A stretch of DNA of 6,406 nt from Methanosarcinales archaeon (GCA_030666885.1 DAOUWY010000113.1:1-6406), one strand, 5' to 3'. Positions 1 through 5,369 are shown, numbered from the stretch's first letter. A program made the numbers and translations. Notes: generated by a model not told the origin, from the sequence alone.

Positions 1-1
1 A

Positions 2-205
2 GAGGCCCTGGTGATATCAAAAGAAATAGGTGACAAGCGGGGAGAAGGAAACCACCTCGGAAACCTCGGGTTGGCATACAGTCATCTGGGGCAGGTCGAA
101 AAGGCAATCGACTACTATGAACATGCGCTGGTAATTGGAAAAGAGATTAAAGACCCGAGGATAATCGACTTTTGCGAAGGGAATCTCAAATCAATTAAAT
201 CCTGA
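2..205 (+). CDS. TPR-repeat protein, C-terminal end (partial at window start)
   Basis: The reading frame is open from base 2, so the gene begins outside the window and only its last 67 residues are seen. The GTG at base 11 is an internal valine codon and not a convincing start. The residues form one clear tetratricopeptide repeat: NLGLAYSHLGQVEKAIDYY followed by EHALVIGKEI, with the usual Gly/Leu/Ala/Tyr positions of helix A and the EKAI..YY..AL pattern of helix B. A short charged tail follows and the gene ends at TGA. TPRs are protein-binding scaffolds. In archaea of this type such ends are often the sensor part of NB-ARC or NACHT ATPases, and the window holds an NB-ARC/TPR gene further on (2267-4813), so the missing part may be an ATPase. 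That is inference. The TPR debris at 4950-5117 belongs to the same TPR subfamily. Confidence 0.8.
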   Translation, partial: EALVISKEIGDKRGEGNHLGNLGLAYSHLGQVEKAIDYYEHALVIGKEIKDPRIIDFCEGNLKSIKS

Positions 206-218
206 AACACAGATTTGA

Positions 219-440
219 TCAGATCATCCTCTTCATCTTCTCAGCCACATCCCCCGGCACCCTCCAGCGCCTCGATCTTCTCTTTCGCAGTCCCGCCGCC
301 CCCGCTGATAATGGCACCGGCATGGCCCATGGTCTTGCCCGGCGGCGCGCTTATCCCTACCACATAACCCACCACAGGCCTGGTCACATACTTCCTGATT
401 TATTCGGCAGGCTCCAGCGCCCAAATCTTCTCCTGCACGC
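219..440 (-). pseudogene. sucD: sucD 3'-end fragment, copy 1 (succinyl-CoA ligase alpha subunit remnant)
   Basis: Read on the minus strand, this segment gives the C-terminal part of the succinyl-CoA synthetase alpha subunit: a region like EYIRKYVT.PVVGYV.G, then APPGKTMGHAGAIISGG and TAKEKIEALEGAG, ending at TGA (219-221). The full-length enzyme is about 290 residues and this is only the last 70 or so. It is dead. The Tyr codon expected before IRKYVT is TAA, and relative to copy 2 about 23 bases are missing after EALEGAG, which shifts the frame before the end. The 5' boundary near 440 is approximate, because the family resemblance fades there and no upstream part of the gene is present. The minus-strand ATG at 438-440 is probably an internal Met. 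The fragment lies directly after the TPR protein end and in the same orientation as copy 2. Confidence 0.8.
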
Positions 441-493
441 TGTCTATCATATTAGCTCACAGGATTCAGCCACCCTCTATAAGCAAGTTGTAA

Positions 494-982
494 TTAACTA
501 AATATGGAATCCTTATCAGTTATCATGGTGTTGTCCCTGGATTCGATTTCTGTGATTAATTCTCCAACATCCTCTTTATACAGGATGTTTTCTTTCCATA
601 ATGATTTCAATATATGGGGTAGCAAGAGACATTGCATGCCGTGCTTTTTGCAATAATTGTACACCTTCTTCTCATTACTGAGAAATACATATCCTCTACT
701 TTTACACATTACGATACTGTCTCGCTCACCCGGCCCAAAAGATTTTGGAAGACCTAGCATATAAGGTAAATCATTCTGGTCAACGGCAACAACATCTATC
801 TTTTCATTTTTGATACAATCAAGAACAGATTCTGCAAAAAAATATCCCTTCTCGTAAGCAATGAATATTTCACAAAAAACATTGGACGATATAGACAGTT
901 TAGTTTGAAATAGGTCAAAAAGCAGCTTGACCCTACCAACTTTTCCAAATGTAGAGAGGATATTTGTATCTACAAGTATCAT
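494..982 (-). CDS. PIN-domain ribonuclease toxin (VapC-like, DUF3368-like)
   Basis: This 162-residue protein has the size and layout of a PIN-domain nuclease, the metal-dependent RNase toxin of VapBC-type modules. The N-terminus MILVDTNIL carries the first catalytic Asp (D5) with the usual Thr-Asn after it. E38 (NVFCEIF) fits the second acidic position. GPGERDSIVMCKSRG (83-97; E86, D88) matches the GEaeaI.lA helix of the DUF3368-like PIN group, and VFLSNEKKV (99-107) stands where the last strand and its acidic or polar residues lie. The C-terminal 50 residues are helical. The start ATG overlaps the antitoxin stop in an ATGA, so translation is probably coupled, and a GAGAG lies about 8 bases upstream. 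Known members cleave RNA (tRNA, rRNA or mRNA); the target here cannot be read. The toxin class is well supported, the exact subfamily less so. Confidence 0.85.
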   Translation of the reverse strand: MILVDTNILSTFGKVGRVKLLFDLFQTKLSISSNVFCEIFIAYEKGYFFAESVLDCIKNEKIDVVAVDQNDLPYMLGLPKSFGPGERDSIVMCKSRGYVFLSNEKKVYNYCKKHGMQCLLLPHILKSLWKENILYKEDVGELITEIESRDNTMITDKDSIFS

Positions 983-1314
983 TTACTATTCTCTCTAATA
1001 TCTTTGATAAGTTTCAGGCCTTCGTCAAACTCTTCATCACTCAATGATTGCACTTTGATTTTCAGCCCCTTTTCTGCCAAGATCCCTTTAAATTCTTCAC
1101 TGATCATGCCTGCGATTTCGGCGGCTCTGGACAACGTCACTTTTCCTTCCTGGTATAACTCAACTGCAGATGCTACTCTCAGATCCTGGCGTTGGGAGAA
1201 CAAATATCGGAGTGCATCTATCATAAGTTCTGATTTATTCGGATAGTAACCAGCCCCGATCAGGCCTTTTATCTGATCATCAAGAAGTGAATTTTTAGCA
1301 TGTCTATATTCCAT
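979..1314 (-). CDS. Antitoxin with ribbon-helix-helix-like N-terminus and UPF0175-like domain
   Basis: This 111-residue protein is the first gene of the minus-strand toxin-antitoxin operon. Residues about 8-42 (NSLLDDQIKGLIGAGYYPNK then SELMIDALRYLFSQ) look like a ribbon-helix-helix DNA-binding unit: a short strand followed by two helices, with the G-x-Y-x-N-x-S-E turn typical of such repressors. Residues about 48-84 contain AVELYQEGKVTLSRAAEIAG, the hallmark of the UPF0175 antitoxin family, whose members pair with PIN toxins. The acidic C-terminal tail (87-111) is a plausible toxin-wrapping segment. The start at 1314 has AGGA about 10 bases upstream. The TGA stop overlaps the toxin ATG by four bases. 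If it behaves like its relatives, it neutralises the PIN protein and represses its own promoter. TATA-like candidates on the minus strand are TTTAATAC (1338-1345) and CTAAAATA near 1390, neither decisive. Confidence 0.85.
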   Translation of the reverse strand: MEYRHAKNSLLDDQIKGLIGAGYYPNKSELMIDALRYLFSQRQDLRVASAVELYQEGKVTLSRAAEIAGMISEEFKGILAEKGLKIKVQSLSDEEFDEGLKLIKDIRENSK

Positions 1315-1520
1315 GGTAATTATTTCCTGACTATTCAGTATTAAATCTATGCTTTGGTACCTTACGATAATGCAGTGATGATGCTCGGTATTTTAGAGAA
1401 GGACAAGTGACTAAAGGAAATGCAGTTATGGCAAGCATCCCCTTCACACCCCCAATCTCCTAATCATCAATTTTTGTGAAAAAATCCTGGATCATTAATA
1501 TCTTGAAATATCAGGCGCGT

Positions 1521-1664
1521 TTAGATCATCCCCTTCATCTTTCCAGCCACATCCCCAGGACTCCCTGCCACCGCAACCCCCGCGCCCTCCAGCGCCTCGA
1601 TCTTCTCCTTCGCAGTCCCGCCGCCCCCGCTGATGATGGCACCGGCATGGCCCATGGTCTTGCT
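1521..1664 (-). pseudogene. sucD: sucD 3'-end fragment, copy 2
   Basis: On the minus strand this reads KTMGHAGAIISGGGGTAKEK, then IEALEGAGVAVAGSPGDVAG and KMKGMI, ending at TAA (1521-1523). It is the last 47 residues of the succinyl-CoA ligase alpha subunit, here without a frameshift. Homology with copy 1 ends abruptly near 1664, just upstream of the KTMGHAG codons; in copy 1 the frame continues as APPGKT. The minus-strand reading frame stays open to 1733, but the extra residues do not resemble sucD, so I take the start at 1733 as accidental. KTMGHAG includes the active-site histidine region of the family, but the CoA-binding N-terminal domain is absent, so no enzyme can be made. Copies 1 and 2 are direct repeats, about 1.3 kb apart, bracketing the toxin-antitoxin operon. 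Confidence 0.82.
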
Positions 1665-1679
1665 ACAAGGAGTATTAAC

Positions 1680-1772
1680 TTGAATAACAAAGGGCATGAC
1701 CAGTGTAGGTCGCATAAAAAGTGTATGGTCCATTCATTTCAAAAAAATTGTGTGGCAAAGTTATTTATGTGA
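1680..1772 (+). CDS. Possible 30-residue reading frame, TTG start; unidentified
   Basis: A TTG codon at 1680 is preceded by CAAGGAG (1666-1672) at a spacing of 7 bases, which is a good ribosome binding site. The frame reads NNKGHDQCRSHKKCMVHSFQ and onward to TGA at 1770-1772. It begins just after the point where sucD copy 2 breaks off, so it may be the 5' tip of something inserted there. The GHDQ.RS.K.C pattern reminds me faintly of the N-terminus of IS200/IS605-type TnpA proteins, but no catalytic HUH or Tyr motif is present and the match is too short to trust. The frame also overlaps the likely promoter of the next gene. It may simply be noise. Confidence 0.2.
   Translation: MNNKGHDQCRSHKKCMVHSFQKNCVAKLFM
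1761..1768 (+). promoter_or_regulatory. Probable archaeal TATA box for the 1832-4813 operon
   Basis: TTATTTAT is preceded by the purine-rich GGCAAAG, which fits an archaeal BRE plus TATA arrangement. Transcription would begin about 25 bases downstream, near 1790, leaving a leader of about 40 bases that includes the GGGGGAG ribosome binding site. No other comparable AT-rich box lies closer to the gene. This is inferred from pattern only. Confidence 0.4.
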
Positions 1773-1818
1773 TAATTATGCTTCTATTAATAGTAAGCTC
1801 GTATTGCTTATCATAAAC

Positions 1819-1825
1819 GGGGGAG
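1819..1825 (+). promoter_or_regulatory. Ribosome binding site of the 139-residue gene
   Basis: GGGGGAG lies 6 bases before the ATG at 1832. It is a strong Shine-Dalgarno-type site and fixes the start of this gene. Confidence 0.7.
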
Positions 1826-1831
1826 TCTTTA

Positions 1832-2251
1832 ATGACCGAAGAGCGTGAACCTGGAACAGTAAGTGGAAGATCAGGAATAAATGCTGGTGGCAATGTTTCT
1901 ATTGGGGATGTCAGCGGACAGGTGGCAATAGGGGGACCTATTTCACAAATCCAATCGATCAAAGGTGCTGACATCGAAGAACTCAGGAAAAGCCTCCTTG
2001 ATTTCCAAAAAGGTCTTGCAAAGCTTGATCTATCCGAGGAAAATAAAAGTATTATTAATGGGGACATTAGCGCCGCAATTAAAGAATCGAAGAAGGATAA
2101 GCCCAGACTTTTAATGATCAAGGACAGGTTCGAAAGCACCATCGATATTATAAAAGAATCTGGAAAAACGATACAAAACATCTCAGAGCTTTACGAGCCA
2201 GCAAAGAAATTAACCAAATTAGTGGGTCTTGGGATAGCAATCCTGGTCTAA
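1832..2251 (+). CDS. Small helical partner protein sharing a glycine-rich (amyloid-like) motif with the downstream NB-ARC protein
   Basis: This 139-residue protein has two parts. After a polar N-terminus, residues 19-41 form a Gly/Val/Ile/Gln-rich motif with core IGDVSGQVAIG. It consists of two 9-residue repeats (VSIGDVSGQ and VAIGGPISQ) and should be beta-forming. The rest (about 44-139) is strongly helical and charged: a leucine-rich helix around IEELRKSLLDFQKGLAKLDL, a second around INGDISAAIKESK and a third around IKDRFESTIDIIKESGKTIQ. It ends in a hydrophobic LVGLGIAILV. There is no signal peptide, and the hydrophobic tail is too short for a certain membrane helix. The next gene starts 15 bases downstream and carries the same motif at its own N-terminus, so the two are an operon and probably interact. 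By analogy with prokaryotic NLR/effector pairs joined by short amyloid motifs, this could be the effector or an adaptor. I do not recognise a named family for the helical part. Confidence 0.8.
   Translation: MTEEREPGTVSGRSGINAGGNVSIGDVSGQVAIGGPISQIQSIKGADIEELRKSLLDFQKGLAKLDLSEENKSIINGDISAAIKESKKDKPRLLMIKDRFESTIDIIKESGKTIQNISELYEPAKKLTKLVGLGIAILV
1886..1954 (+). other. Coding segment of the shared 23-residue motif, copy in the small protein
   Basis: This encodes residues 19-41 of the 139-residue protein. It aligns without gaps to 2306-2374 in the next gene, with 18 of 23 residues identical by my count. The DNA is much more diverged than the protein: after the conserved GGTGGCAAT, several silent and replacement differences appear. 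That argues for an old duplication under protein-level selection and against a recent copy. Confidence 0.8.
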
Positions 2252-2266
2252 TTAAAAGGTATTTCC

Positions 2267-4813
2267 ATGACAACTTCCAGCACTTCAGTTCCCACGATAC
2301 AAGTGGGTGGCAATTTCAGGATAGGGGATGTTTCAGGCCAGGTTGCTATTGGTGACAATATCTCTCAAACACAAATTATTTACAACGATTGTGTTTTTGT
2401 CCTTCCTGATGGTTCGACAGTCCATGGCAAATCATGGTCCTATATTCAAGGTAATAGACCACCTACTGATCCGAATAATATATTTGGGAGGCAGGAGGAA
2501 CTTGACAGGATCGATGAGTTGTTCAATCCTACTTCTGCGTTGGCAATCACTGGATTCAGAGGTACTGGAAAATCTACTCTGGCCAGCATGTATATTGACA
2601 GACTTGAAAAAAGAGGTGATTTTGCCGGGATTTTCTGGCGAAAAATGGATGTGAGTGCTGATATAGCTGATGTGATCGGTAGTTTTTTTTCGGTTATTGG
2701 CAAACCGGTTCAGGACCCAGGAAATTATAAAATTGAAGACCTGTTGAATTTATTCTTTGATGAGCTGAATGCAGCACCATACTTTTTAGTTCTTGATAAT
2801 TTCGAGATTCTTCTTGACCCCCAAACGAATAAGCCCAATAAGGATGGTTTTTCAGACCTGATCGAAAGAGCGAATGGAGGGACAGGGCGAAGTCGAATTC
2901 TCTTTACAAGCTGGGAGTGTCCTGCAAGTGAAAGGGGCATAAGGCCGAATTGTTATACTATCGGGGGTCTTGATGATCAGGCAGCAATACAGCTGCTAAG
3001 AAATCACGGTTTGATCGAGCCTGATAATGAACTTCAAAAGGCGGTGGAGCTTAGTGGAGGTCATCCCCTTGCTCTTATTCTTTTAGTGCAGCTCGTTATT
3101 GGAGAGGAAGAGACGTTATTAAGCAGCCTAGAGGATAATTCTCTGTGGATCGGAAAAGAAGGAGAAGTAGCAGAGAATATTCTTGATAAAGTCTATAATG
3201 AAAGACTAAGCGAAAAAGAGCAAGAATTTCTTCAGTTCATATCATTGTACAGGCTGCCAGTACCTTTGCAGGCAATAGTAATGGCAGCCAATGACCCGAA
3301 ATGGACTGAAGCTGTAGCGAAAAAGATAGGTTTGACCCTTAAACGAAAATCTCTGGTGCAGAAGACCGGGGATAATTATTGGGTAGAATCCCTGATCAAC
3401 AACTATGCATATGACAAACTTGAGGATAAAGTTGAACGGCATAAGTATGCTTACCAGTACTACCTATGTTTACCACTGCCAGAAGAGCGAACGAGCAAAG
3501 AAGATGTTCAATCATTGATCGAGGCCCACCATCATGCCTGTATGACAGGAGAATATGATAGAGCTGTCAGTATCATTTTCGATAATAATCTCCATGAGTA
3601 CATGGACTGGTGGGGGAATTACAGGACGCTTATTGAGCTTTATTCAAAAGTGCTGCCAGAAGATCATTTCAAAGATAAACCGCTGTTGAGCAAATTAGTA
3701 GTTCACAGTAAAGTCATTGGAAATCTCGGCAAAGCTTACTATGCTTTGGGCGATGCAAAAAAAGCTATTAAATACTATAAAAAAGCTATTGAATACTATG
3801 AAAAAGCATTGAAATTAAACGCAAACATCGGCGATGAGTTAATCTATGCATCTAATCTTACCAACCTCGGCATCGCTTCATTTTATCTTGGCAATTTTAC
3901 TGAATCCATTAATGCTTTAAAAAAATCGCGGAACATTTTTGAAAATTTAAAGGAGGAGCTCTCAAACGAGACTCTAGAAACGATGGGAATTTGTTTGAAT
4001 TGGCTGGGGATAAGCTATAGGAATTATTGGGAGCTAGAAAAGGGAAAGGAGTTTCATCAAAAGGCGTTGGATATTGCCAAGCGCATAAAAAATCGTCGAT
4101 TAGAGGCTCATGTAATTGCTAACATTGGAGCAATTTATCTTTGGAAGAATGAATTTTCAAAAGTTGTTGAGTATTGGAAGCAATCACTAGAGATAAGCAA
4201 GAGTATTGGTGACACCTACTGGGTAGCTCACTATACCATAGATGTTGGTTACTGGTACTTATTGGAGCGTAATTATGATGAAGCAATTAAGTACTTAGAA
4301 GAAGGTACTAGAATAGCTCAAAAATTTGGTTTCGAAGAAAATTTTGCCCGTGGGTTAATGAATCAAGGTAACTTCTGGTTTGCAAAAGGAAAACTTGAAA
4401 GATCATTGAATTGTTACGAAAAAGCACTAAAAATTGCAGAAGAACGAAAAATTTCTAGATTTATCTGGAGACTTCAACACAATATTGGAAATATTTACAG
4501 AAAACAACGAAACTATGAGAAATCCTATAAACAGTATTTATCTTCAATTGAGTTTTTAGAAGAGATGACTTCTGTATTCAAATCTGAAAGTGATAAAATA
4601 GGTTTTCTCATTCATCGTCTTGATCCTTTCCGCTCTATAATCCTTTTAACTTTGGAAAAGCAGAAAGAAGATGAAGCTCGGGAGTTTGCGAAAAGATCTA
4701 GGCATGAATTGTTGGAGGATTTTCTTAATCGGCGAAAACAAGGCATTGATCTTAACGAGGAAGAAGCAAACAATCGAAACTTCTATGATGGATACTATAT
4801 TGTTACTGAATAG
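2267..4813 (+). CDS. NB-ARC (STAND/NLR-type) ATPase with TPR repeats and an N-terminal shared motif
   Basis: This 848-residue protein is a STAND ATPase. Residues 14-36 repeat the motif of the upstream protein (core IGDVSGQVAIG), preceded by TIQVG. A linker follows, then NIFGRQEEL (71-79), the entry motif of the ATPase. The NB-ARC core has Walker A GFRGTGKST (96-104, Lys102), Walker B YFLVLDNFE (172-180, Asp177), the sensor strand RILFTSW (210-216) and GGHPLAL (264-270), the GLPL-like motif. A winged-helix region follows up to about 400. From about 478 to 767 there are TPRs (for example NLGKAYYALGDAKKAI and NIGNIYRKQRNYEKSYKQY). The last 80 residues, with EFAKRSRHELLEDFL (806-820), look like the linker that precedes CHAT protease domains, but the protein stops there. 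AAAGGT lies 6 bases before the ATG. I infer a ligand-sensing oligomerising switch, with the TPRs sensing and the N-terminal motif signalling. The TAG stop is backed by TGA TGA four codons later. Confidence 0.9.
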   Translation: MTTSSTSVPTIQVGGNFRIGDVSGQVAIGDNISQTQIIYNDCVFVLPDGSTVHGKSWSYIQGNRPPTDPNNIFGRQEELDRIDELFNPTSALAITGFRGTGKSTLASMYIDRLEKRGDFAGIFWRKMDVSADIADVIGSFFSVIGKPVQDPGNYKIEDLLNLFFDELNAAPYFLVLDNFEILLDPQTNKPNKDGFSDLIERANGGTGRSRILFTSWECPASERGIRPNCYTIGGLDDQAAIQLLRNHGLIEPDNELQKAVELSGGHPLALILLVQLVIGEEETLLSSLEDNSLWIGKEGEVAENILDKVYNERLSEKEQEFLQFISLYRLPVPLQAIVMAANDPKWTEAVAKKIGLTLKRKSLVQKTGDNYWVESLINNYAYDKLEDKVERHKYAYQYYLCLPLPEERTSKEDVQSLIEAHHHACMTGEYDRAVSIIFDNNLHEYMDWWGNYRTLIELYSKVLPEDHFKDKPLLSKLVVHSKVIGNLGKAYYALGDAKKAIKYYKKAIEYYEKALKLNANIGDELIYASNLTNLGIASFYLGNFTESINALKKSRNIFENLKEELSNETLETMGICLNWLGISYRNYWELEKGKEFHQKALDIAKRIKNRRLEAHVIANIGAIYLWKNEFSKVVEYWKQSLEISKSIGDTYWVAHYTIDVGYWYLLERNYDEAIKYLEEGTRIAQKFGFEENFARGLMNQGNFWFAKGKLERSLNCYEKALKIAEERKISRFIWRLQHNIGNIYRKQRNYEKSYKQYLSSIEFLEEMTSVFKSESDKIGFLIHRLDPFRSIILLTLEKQKEDEAREFAKRSRHELLEDFLNRRKQGIDLNEEEANNRNFYDGYYIVTE
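2306..2374 (+). other. Coding segment of the shared 23-residue motif, copy in the NB-ARC protein
   Basis: This encodes residues 14-36, made of FRIGDVSGQ and VAIGDNISQ, two in-register 9-residue repeats. It is preceded by TIQVG, which resembles the (I/V)Q(V/I)G core of RHIM-type amyloid motifs. It lies N-terminal to the ATPase, where signalling motifs of NLR-type proteins are usually found. Confidence 0.8.
3758..3799 (+). repeat. In-frame 21-bp tandem duplication inside a TPR helix
   Basis: Two adjacent 21-base units (3758-3778 and 3779-3799) differ at a single base. They encode KKAIKYY and KKAIEYY (residues 498-504 and 505-511), then EKALKLN. A standard TPR would read DAKKAIEYYEKALKLN, so exactly seven residues, two helical turns, have been added to helix B of this repeat. 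Confidence 0.9.
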
Positions 4814-4821
4814 GATATGTC

Positions 4822-4920
4822 ATGATGACTTATAATTTTAGCATTTTGTTGATCAGCAGTGTAGGTGGTGTAGCCAAAACAACATTAGCTAGTGCTATTA
4901 TTGAAACAAGACCGTTCTAA
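4822..4920 (+). pseudogene. N-terminal fragment of a P-loop (ParA/MinD-like?) protein, interrupted by a stop
   Basis: Eight bases after the NB-ARC gene, ATGATG opens a 32-codon frame with AGGA just upstream. It reads like the beginning of a P-loop NTPase: a hydrophobic strand (FSILLIS) followed by SSVGGVAKTTLAS. The Walker-type loop has Ala where Gly normally precedes the Lys. TAA at 4918-4920 ends it, but the same frame continues with VLELNLDIS, which could be the next strand of a ParA/MinD-type fold, so the stop is probably a lesion. After about 4945 the sequence changes to TPR debris in another frame. The position suggests that a third gene once followed the NB-ARC gene in the operon. The family call is tentative, because an NB-ARC P-loop (GGVGKTTLA) is also similar. 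Confidence 0.45.
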
Positions 4921-4949
4921 GTTCTCGAACTTAATTTGGATATATCTTT

Positions 4950-5117
4950 GAAGGGTTTGCTATTTTTGGCAGCCTTGGATTAGCTGACCATTAGAAGACG
5001 GAGAAAGCTACCGAGCATTACAATCAGGTGCTGGAGATCGGACAGAAGATAGGGAATCGACGAATTGAAGGCTATCAATTCATGAACCTTGGTCAGGCTT
5101 ATAGCATTTTAGAATAA
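4950..5117 (+). pseudogene. Degraded TPR-repeat C-terminal remnant
   Basis: In frame from 4950 the translation gives GSLGLADH, a TAG (4992-4994), then KTEKATEHYNQVLEIGQKIG and NRRIEGYQFMNLGQAYSILE, ending at TAA (5115-5117). This is a typical tandem TPR pattern, close in style to the partial TPR protein at 2-205 (GNLGLAYSHLGQVEKAIDYY). Around the TAG two residues are missing compared with a normal repeat, so both a deletion and a stop have accumulated. No start or ribosome binding site serves this frame. I read it as the leftover end of another TPR protein, joined to the P-loop fragment by a deletion. Confidence 0.6.
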
Positions 5118-5186
5118 GCGTTCATGACATTTCAGGACACCCATAAGCATGAAAATAGGCTTTAGCTCTCCCGTCTGCCATCTTAT

Positions 5187-5197
5187 TTTTTATTTAT
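5187..5197 (+). promoter_or_regulatory. TATA-like element upstream of the IS110 transposase
   Basis: TTTTTATTTAT is followed by GTCACCAATTATAG. It could drive a transcript starting around 5220 that covers the noncoding flank and the transposase. This is pattern only. Confidence 0.3.
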
Positions 5198-5363
5198 GTC
5201 ACCAATTATAGTGAGACGAACGTAAGAGGTCGTTACTTTATGGCACACTTAAGGCCGAGGAATAAACTGACCCTGCAGCCGTTGTACCCATGATTGTCGC
5301 CTCCATAGGGAGAGCACGCGGAGCAAACTATATCTTCCTGATATCTGCTGCTATGTTCGTCTC

Positions 5364-5369
5364 GAGGTG
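5364..5369 (+). promoter_or_regulatory. Ribosome binding site deciding the GTG start of the transposase
   Basis: GAGGTG lies 7 bases before GTG at 5377. The protein then begins KPIFESCCGLDVH, the usual short lead-in of IS110 transposases. The upstream ATG at 5290 has no comparable site. Confidence 0.65.

Noticed and set aside
1315..1520. Gap between the antitoxin start and sucD copy 2
   Set aside because: Apart from weak TATA-like candidates for the antitoxin promoter I see no gene, RNA, array or clear inverted repeat here.
1665..1733. Minus-strand extension of sucD copy 2 up to an ATG at 1733, as a 70-residue gene
   Set aside because: The first 23 residues share nothing with sucD or copy 1, there is no supporting ribosome binding site, and the truncated C-terminal domain could not work alone.
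1476..1772. Plus-strand 98-residue open frame antisense to sucD copy 2
   Set aside because: It is the antisense shadow of a GC-rich conserved segment, with low-complexity Pro/His/Arg content and no family resemblance. Only its last 30 codons, after the TTG, are mentioned as a weak possibility.
1765..2181. Minus-strand 138-residue open frame opposite the 139-residue gene
   Set aside because: The plus-strand gene has a promoter, a ribosome binding site, an operon position and a motif shared with its neighbour. The antisense frame has none of these.
4992..4994. TAG in the TPR remnant as a pyrrolysine codon, parallel to the TAG in the transposase
   Set aside because: Two residues are also missing at this point of the repeat and the frame has no start, so decay explains the stop better than recoding.
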